A stretch of 64,000 nucleotides of DNA from Ensifer adhaerens. Lineage in GTDB: Bacteria > Pseudomonadota > Alphaproteobacteria > Rhizobiales > Rhizobiaceae. Both the position numbers and the translations under genes were made by a program. Positions 59,984 to 64,000 of the stretch are shown here, in pieces. The notes under the pieces are model-generated. The model saw only the letters and a program-made list of their open reading frames with translations. It searched no databases and was not told where the DNA came from. Each line of letters opens with the position of its first letter. The stretch's first letter is position 1. Where the stretch lies: NCBI RefSeq assembly GCF_013283195.1, contig NZ_JABEKT010000004.1, positions 394,452 to 458,451 on the forward strand, given 5' to 3'.

Positions 59984-61141
59984 TCAGCGCACGATTTCGG
60001 CGGCTGCGGTCTTGTCGGCGGCAGCAGACTGGCGGGCGACATCGCCCGAAATCGCCACTTTCAGGTTTTCGGCCATGAACTGCGTACCGGCGGCCACGAC
60101 GAGGTCGCCGCGCTGCAGTCCGTCGATCACGCGCACGCCCTCACCGGTAAAGTCCGCAACGGTGATCGTCCGGCTCGTCACGGTCTGGCTGTCGCGATCG
60201 ACGACCCAAACCGTCGTCCCGCCGTCCTTTTGAGCCAGAGCGCTCAGCGGCACGGCGATGTGGCGCTCGGCGTCGTCAGCTGACGCAAGGACCGTGGCGG
60301 TCATGCCGAGCAGGACGCGCGGATCGTTGGGCAGGCTGACGCGCACCGCAAAGGTTCGCGACGGCTGTTCGGCACTGCCGGCCACCTCGCGCACCTTGCC
60401 ATCGAGTATCAGCCCCTGATCCGACCAGAAGCCGGCCTTGACCGCCATGCCCGGCTTGAAATTGGCAACATCGACCTCCGGGACGGCGATCAGCACTTCC
60501 TTTTCGCCATCGACGGCGACGGTGGCGACCGGCGTGCCGGAGCCGACCACCTGACCGACATCGGCGACGATGGACGCGACGATGCCGCCGCGATCGGCCA
60601 CCAGTTCCGTATAGGTCACCTGGTTTTTTGCCTGCGCGAGCGCGGAAGCTGCGGCATCGCGCGTGGCAACCGCCTGGTTATGGCCGAGTGTCGCCTGGTC
60701 CAGTTGTGCCTTGGAGGCGACTTTCCTGGCAAAGAGCTGTTCGGCGCGCGCGCGGACCAATGCAGTCGTTTCGACCTGACGCTCAGCGGCCTCTAGGCTT
60801 GCGGCCGCGCTCTTGACCGATAGGTCATAGTCCGTCGCGTCAATGCGGGCGAGCGGATCGCCTGGTTTCACCCGATCGCCGACATTGACCAGCCGCTCGG
60901 TGATCTTGCCGTTGACGCGAAAGCCGAGATTCATCTCTGTGCGAGCACGCACAATACCGGAATAGCTCATCTGGCGCGATTGACCGGCATCGCCGATTTC
61001 GACCACCTTGACCGGACGCACGACCGGCTTGGCTTCCTCGGTTTCCTCGGAGCAGGCCGCAAGCACGAAGGAGATCACGGCAAGAAGGGCTATCCTTCCG
61101 CTCGATGCGAAACGGCGACGGGTTTGAACGGGCATGGGCAT
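59984..61141 (-). CDS. RND efflux periplasmic adaptor (membrane-fusion lipoprotein)
   Basis: 385 residues. The lipobox LAAC lies near residue 30 after a hydrophobic signal. PVKVVEIGDAGQSRQMSYSG starts the beta-barrel/lipoyl part, a helical hairpin with AAASLEAAERQVETTALVRA follows, then the lipoyl half VADVGQVVGSGTPVATVAVD. AGGAG 8 bases before the ATG supports the start. It links the RND pump to an outer-membrane channel. Operon with the pump gene. Confidence 0.92.
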   Translation of the reverse strand: MPMPVQTRRRFASSGRIALLAVISFVLAACSEETEEAKPVVRPVKVVEIGDAGQSRQMSYSGIVRARTEMNLGFRVNGKITERLVNVGDRVKPGDPLARIDATDYDLSVKSAAASLEAAERQVETTALVRARAEQLFARKVASKAQLDQATLGHNQAVATRDAAASALAQAKNQVTYTELVADRGGIVASIVADVGQVVGSGTPVATVAVDGEKEVLIAVPEVDVANFKPGMAVKAGFWSDQGLILDGKVREVAGSAEQPSRTFAVRVSLPNDPRVLLGMTATVLASADDAERHIAVPLSALAQKDGGTTVWVVDRDSQTVTSRTITVADFTGEGVRVIDGLQRGDLVVAAGTQFMAENLKVAISGDVARQSAAADKTAAAEIVR

Positions 61142-61201
61142 TTCCGCACTCCTGGGGTGGCATCAGCCAAACGGTTCACATCAGCGCCGCGCGCGGCTTT
61201 G

Positions 61202-61810
61202 TCAGTTCTTCAGTGCCTTGATCGCAAATTCGATCAGTTCATCCGGCGTCGCCCGATTTTCCTTCGAGAGACACTGCGCCACCATCTGGGGATGACAGAG
61301 AATGACGGTCGCAGCGCCGAAACATCTGGAGGCAGCGTCGGCGTCCTGGTCGGGGAATTCGCCCGCAAGAATGCCTTCGCGGATCACCTCGGCGACAAGG
61401 GCGTGCAGACGATCGATGTGCTTGTCGATCACATGCCAGTCGCGCTCCATGGCGATCACGACCATCTCGTGCACTTTCTGGTCATCGAGCATGACCTCGA
61501 CGGTCATCTGGTGCTGAGCGCGGATATATTGCCGCAAGCGCTCGGTCGGGCTCAGCGGCAGCCGGCAAATCGCCTGGGCCTGCTCGTAGCTGGCCGCCAG
61601 CATGCGGCCGCAGATCGCCTGATGGATTTCAGCCTTCGAGGCGAAGAAACGGTAAATATTGGCTGGGGACATGCCGAGATCGCGGGCGATGTCGGCCACA
61701 TTGGTCTTCGAGTAGCCGAAATGCCGAAACAGCCGCTCGGCGGCATCGAGGATCCGCGAGACATTCTCCTGACGCGTGGCGTCCAGCTGGCTTTCGAGGC
61801 CGTCATCCAT
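61202..61810 (-). CDS. TetR-family repressor of the RND operon
   Basis: 202 residues. The DNA-binding helix-turn-helix is ILDAAERLFRHFGYSKTNVA followed by IARDLGMSPANIYRFFASKA. The C-terminal ligand domain is helical. Frames extend to 61885, but the ATG at 61810 with GGAAG upstream is chosen because a longer frame would run through the operator at 61824-61867. It lies 60 bases upstream of the adaptor gene on the same strand, so repressor and pump are co-transcribed and controlled together. Confidence 0.92.
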   Translation of the reverse strand: MDDGLESQLDATRQENVSRILDAAERLFRHFGYSKTNVADIARDLGMSPANIYRFFASKAEIHQAICGRMLAASYEQAQAICRLPLSPTERLRQYIRAQHQMTVEVMLDDQKVHEMVVIAMERDWHVIDKHIDRLHALVAEVIREGILAGEFPDQDADAASRCFGAATVILCHPQMVAQCLSKENRATPDELIEFAIKALKN

Positions 61811-61823
61811 GTAAGTTTGCTTC

Positions 61824-61867
61824 CGATTTACGACTGACGATTTTCGTATTTCGTCAGTCGTAAATCG
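61824..61867 (-). promoter_or_regulatory. Perfect 17-base inverted repeat, TetR operator
   Basis: Left arm 61824-61840 (CGATTTACGACTGACGA) and right arm 61851-61867 are perfect reverse complements around a 10-base spacer. The element begins 13 bases before the tetR ATG. Bound repressor would cover the promoter or leader of tetR and the pump genes. It is long enough to hold two dimers. Confidence 0.8.
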
Positions 61868-62028
61868 AAAATCATCAAGCGTCAATAAAGCGCGACCGTT
61901 TTCGCCTCACGAAATGGTGTCCACCCGCCAGCCGTTCGCGTGTCGTTGACTCGACACGCTGCGGTGGTTACTGCCGAATTCCCGGGGCAGCGGCTCCACG
62001 GAATTTCAGCGCAAAGGGTTAGTATTCA

Positions 62029-62997
62029 ATGGCTACTGGTCTCATCGCCCTGCTCGACGATATCGCGGCCATCGCCAAAATGGCGGCTGCCTCGCTCGAC
62101 GACGTCGCCGCGCAGACGGCAAAGGCTGGCGCCAAGGCGGCGGGAGTGGTCATCGACGACGCAGCCGTGACGCCGCGCTACGTGGTCGGCTTGACGCCTG
62201 AACGCGAACTTCCGATCATCGGTCGCATTGCGCTCGGTTCGCTCAAGAACAAGCTCCTGTTCCTTTTGCCCGGCGCGCTGCTGCTCGGCTATTTCGCTCC
62301 CTGGGCGATCACCCCCTTGCTGATGCTGGGCGGCGTTTATCTGTGCTACGAGGGTGCCGAGAAGCTCTATGGGGTCTTCTTTCCGCACGCGGCACACGAA
62401 CACGAAAATGCCGTGCTCGGGCACAAGACCGACCCGGTCGCGCTTGAGAACGAGAAGGTCGCCGGCGCCGTGCGCACCGATTTCATCCTGTCGGCCGAGA
62501 TCATGGCGCTGACGCTGTCAACTGTCGCCGATGCCAGCATCTACATGCAGGGCGCCGTGCTTGCGGCAGTCGGCATCGCCATCACGCTGGCCGTCTATGG
62601 CGTCGTCGGCCTGATCGTCAAAGCCGACGATGCGGGCGTCGCGCTGGCCAAAACTTCAGTTTCGGCGCTGCGCGCCATCGGCCGCGGCCTGGTCGTCGGC
62701 ATGCCGGTCTTTCTGAAGTTTCTCGCGGCAGTCGGCACTGCCGCAATGCTTTGGGTCGGGGGCAGCATTCTCGTCCATGGCCTTGCCCAGATGGGATATG
62801 CCGGCCCGGAACACACCATCCACGACATTTCCGAAGTCGTGACCCACGCGGTGGCTGTCGCCCCGGGCCTTGTCGGCTGGATCGCCACATCGGCGCAACA
62901 GGCACTGCTTGCAATCGTCGTCGGCGCCGTGACCATTGCCGTCATGGGCAACATCGTCGGCCCGATCTGGAGCCGCCTGAGACCCGCAAGCCACTGA
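62029..62997 (+). CDS. DUF808 family membrane protein (YedI-like)
   Basis: 322 residues. GLIALLDDIAAIAKMAAASL at the start, TPRYVVGLTPERELPIIGRI and GALLLGYFAPWAITPLLMLG are family-defining; about seven hydrophobic segments follow, among them AAVGIAITLAVYGVVGLIVK. Function unknown; E. coli YedI is the prototype. It is monocistronic, with its own ATG after AAAGGG. Confidence 0.9.
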   Translation: MATGLIALLDDIAAIAKMAAASLDDVAAQTAKAGAKAAGVVIDDAAVTPRYVVGLTPERELPIIGRIALGSLKNKLLFLLPGALLLGYFAPWAITPLLMLGGVYLCYEGAEKLYGVFFPHAAHEHENAVLGHKTDPVALENEKVAGAVRTDFILSAEIMALTLSTVADASIYMQGAVLAAVGIAITLAVYGVVGLIVKADDAGVALAKTSVSALRAIGRGLVVGMPVFLKFLAAVGTAAMLWVGGSILVHGLAQMGYAGPEHTIHDISEVVTHAVAVAPGLVGWIATSAQQALLAIVVGAVTIAVMGNIVGPIWSRLRPASH

Positions 62998-63023
62998 TCG
63001 CGCCGGGTGCCCGCACGTCCAAA

Positions 63024-63046
63024 CTCTGGCCCCGAATGGGCCAGAG
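63024..63046. terminator. Hairpin between convergent DUF808 and L,D-transpeptidase genes
   Basis: A perfect 9-base stem, CTCTGGCCC (63024-63032) with GGGCCAGAG (63038-63046), and a 5-base loop, 27 bases after the DUF808 stop and 51 before the end of the opposite gene. It could serve both. The flanks are only slightly T-rich. Confidence 0.6.
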
Positions 63047-63096
63047 ACGGTTAAGTTAGCCGGACGGTAGACCGTCGCTGGCACGCCAAGCCCAAA

Positions 63097-63858
63097 TCAG
63101 CTCGTGGCGAGATGCGCCTTCGACGGATCCGGGATGACGACGATCGGGCTGCCGTCGCGGACCTGATCGTGCAGATAGACCACATCCTGGTTGAGCATGC
63201 GGATGCAGCCGGACGAGACGGCCTTGCCGATCGAGCGCGCCTCGGGACTGCCATGGATGCGGTAAAGCGTGTCCTTGCCGTCCTTGTGGATATAGAGCGC
63301 CCGCGCGCCGAGCGGGTTTTTCAGGCCAGGCCCCATGCCGCCGTTCTTGATGCTGTAGGGTTCGAGCTTCGGCTGCCGCGCCACCATTTCGTCGGGCGGC
63401 GTCCAGCGCGGCCATTTCCGTTTGTAGGCGACCACCGCCCGCCCGGACCAGGCGAAGCCCTCGCGGCCGACGCCGATGCCATAGCGCATGGCGCGCTGGC
63501 CAGGCAGCACGTGATAGAGGTACTTCGCCGGCGTATCGACGATGATCGTGCCCGGGCGCTCCTGCGTCGGGTAGTCGACCTCCTGGCGCCAGAACTTCGG
63601 ATCCACCTCGGAAATATTCACCTCCGGAATGGGAAACGGCTCGTTCGGCATTGCATAATACATCGGCGGCACGGCGCCCTGTGGCAGCGGTGGCGTCTCG
63701 ACCACCACTGGCTTCGGTGTCGGGCGCGCCGTTGCTGCGCAGCCGGACAAAAGCATGGCGGTTGCGCCGACGAAAAGGCTGCGGCGCGTCAGCGTGCCGC
63801 CGAGACTCATATGGGTTGTCGCTGACGGCAATGGGTTCGGCTGGTCTTTATCGGACAT
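63097..63858 (-). CDS. L,D-transpeptidase (YkuD domain) lipoprotein
   Basis: 253 residues. LTRRSLFVGATAMLLSGC near residue 22-40 is a twin-arginine-like signal with a lipobox Cys. The YkuD catalytic core is YRIHGSPEARSIGKAVSSGC: His202 and Cys218 in the S-x-G-C-I-R-M motif. It forms 3-3 peptidoglycan cross-links or attaches proteins to the wall in the periplasm. An internal ATG at 63810 is another possible start. It diverges from the response-regulator gene at the window end. Confidence 0.92.
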   Translation of the reverse strand: MSDKDQPNPLPSATTHMSLGGTLTRRSLFVGATAMLLSGCAATARPTPKPVVVETPPLPQGAVPPMYYAMPNEPFPIPEVNISEVDPKFWRQEVDYPTQERPGTIIVDTPAKYLYHVLPGQRAMRYGIGVGREGFAWSGRAVVAYKRKWPRWTPPDEMVARQPKLEPYSIKNGGMGPGLKNPLGARALYIHKDGKDTLYRIHGSPEARSIGKAVSSGCIRMLNQDVVYLHDQVRDGSPIVVIPDPSKAHLATS

Positions 63859-63967
63859 TCATCGACTCGAAGGGGTTGTTACGATGACCCCAAAGGAATG
63901 CGCTACCTTAAGGCTGCCTTAAGGGACGTGTTAAACAACCGCGGTCGATTGCACGTGGAGATCTTGA

Positions 63968-64000
63968 GTGCGGGTACTGATTGTCGAAGACGATGACATC
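63968..64000 (+). CDS. Response regulator N-terminus (partial, cut by window end)
   Basis: Eleven codons from a GTG start, with GGAG 6 bases upstream, encode MRVLIVEDDDI (GTG read as Met). This is the first strand and acidic cluster of a receiver domain, as in OmpR/PhoB-type regulators. Which regulator it is cannot be decided from so little. Confidence 0.65.
   Translation, partial: MRVLIVEDDDI

Noticed and set aside
63968-64000. Naming the final gene ctrA, feuP or cenR
   Set aside because: Only eleven codons are visible and all these regulators begin in much the same way.
1-64000. CRISPR arrays, tRNA or rRNA genes, insertion sequences, phage or integrase genes
   Set aside because: None seen on either strand: no regularly spaced repeats, no recognisable RNA-gene sequence, no transposase or integrase motif in any open frame.

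Overview
The window looks like chromosomal or chromid DNA from a GC-rich alphaproteobacterium, most likely a member of the Rhizobiaceae (Ensifer/Sinorhizobium/Rhizobium group). The basis is family-level: an RpoE-ChrR photooxidative-stress locus, an ExoF/ExoP/ExoY-type exopolysaccharide cluster, DUF992 and DUF808 proteins, and tightly coupled operons with ATGA overlaps. No rRNA, tRNA, CRISPR array, transposase or integrase is visible. Both ends cut genes: a penicillin-binding-protein tail at the left and the first codons of a response regulator at the right.

Bases 1-8600 are a sigma-E stress locus. rpoE and chrR (with a DUF2177 membrane protein) run left. A flavoprotein amine oxidase and a DUF1365 gene run right. 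A four-gene operon (DUF995-like secreted protein, DUF3833, MFS/GPH transporter, SDR) runs left from 7439. All three transcription units carry the same promoter layout, TGATCC or CGATCC, then 18 bases, then TA, which defines a small regulon by sequence. A nitroreductase and two small or isomerase-like genes follow.

Bases 8800-18600 hold a nine-gene leftward operon: three luciferase-like flavin monooxygenases, an M20 amidohydrolase, a GNAT acetyltransferase, a fused permease-ATPase, two paralogous solute-binding proteins and a thioredoxin-fold isomerase. The gene set matches the logic of the Bacillus yxe and ytm operons: import an S-substituted cysteine, N-acetylate it, oxidise it, then deacetylate it.

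Bases 20000-55700 are the most distinctive part. Exopolysaccharide genes (GT4, ExoF-like, ExoP-like, GT2, GT4, ExoY-like, Wzx flippase, then GH16 glycanase, Wzy-like polymerase, pyruvyl transferase) surround an assembly line for a hybrid peptide-polyketide. That line is an A-PCP protein, a 2695-residue KS-AT-ACP-aminotransferase-C-A(Gly)-PCP protein, a terminal C-PCP-TE protein with several substituted catalytic residues, and a GINT1-like protein. A PPTase, a DegT aminotransferase, a GMC oxidoreductase and a TIGR04325-type methyltransferase lie beside it. No dedicated small-molecule exporter is present. The layout suggests, as inference, that the assembly line makes a beta-amino-acyl-glycine unit that either decorates the polysaccharide or is co-regulated with it. 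A Crp/Fnr regulator and an unusual LuxR-type regulator behind an AT-rich leader end the cluster.

Bases 55970-64000 hold a DUF922 protease-like protein, an RND efflux pump with its TetR regulator and a perfect 17-base inverted-repeat operator, a DUF808 membrane protein, an L,D-transpeptidase and the start of an OmpR-type response regulator.
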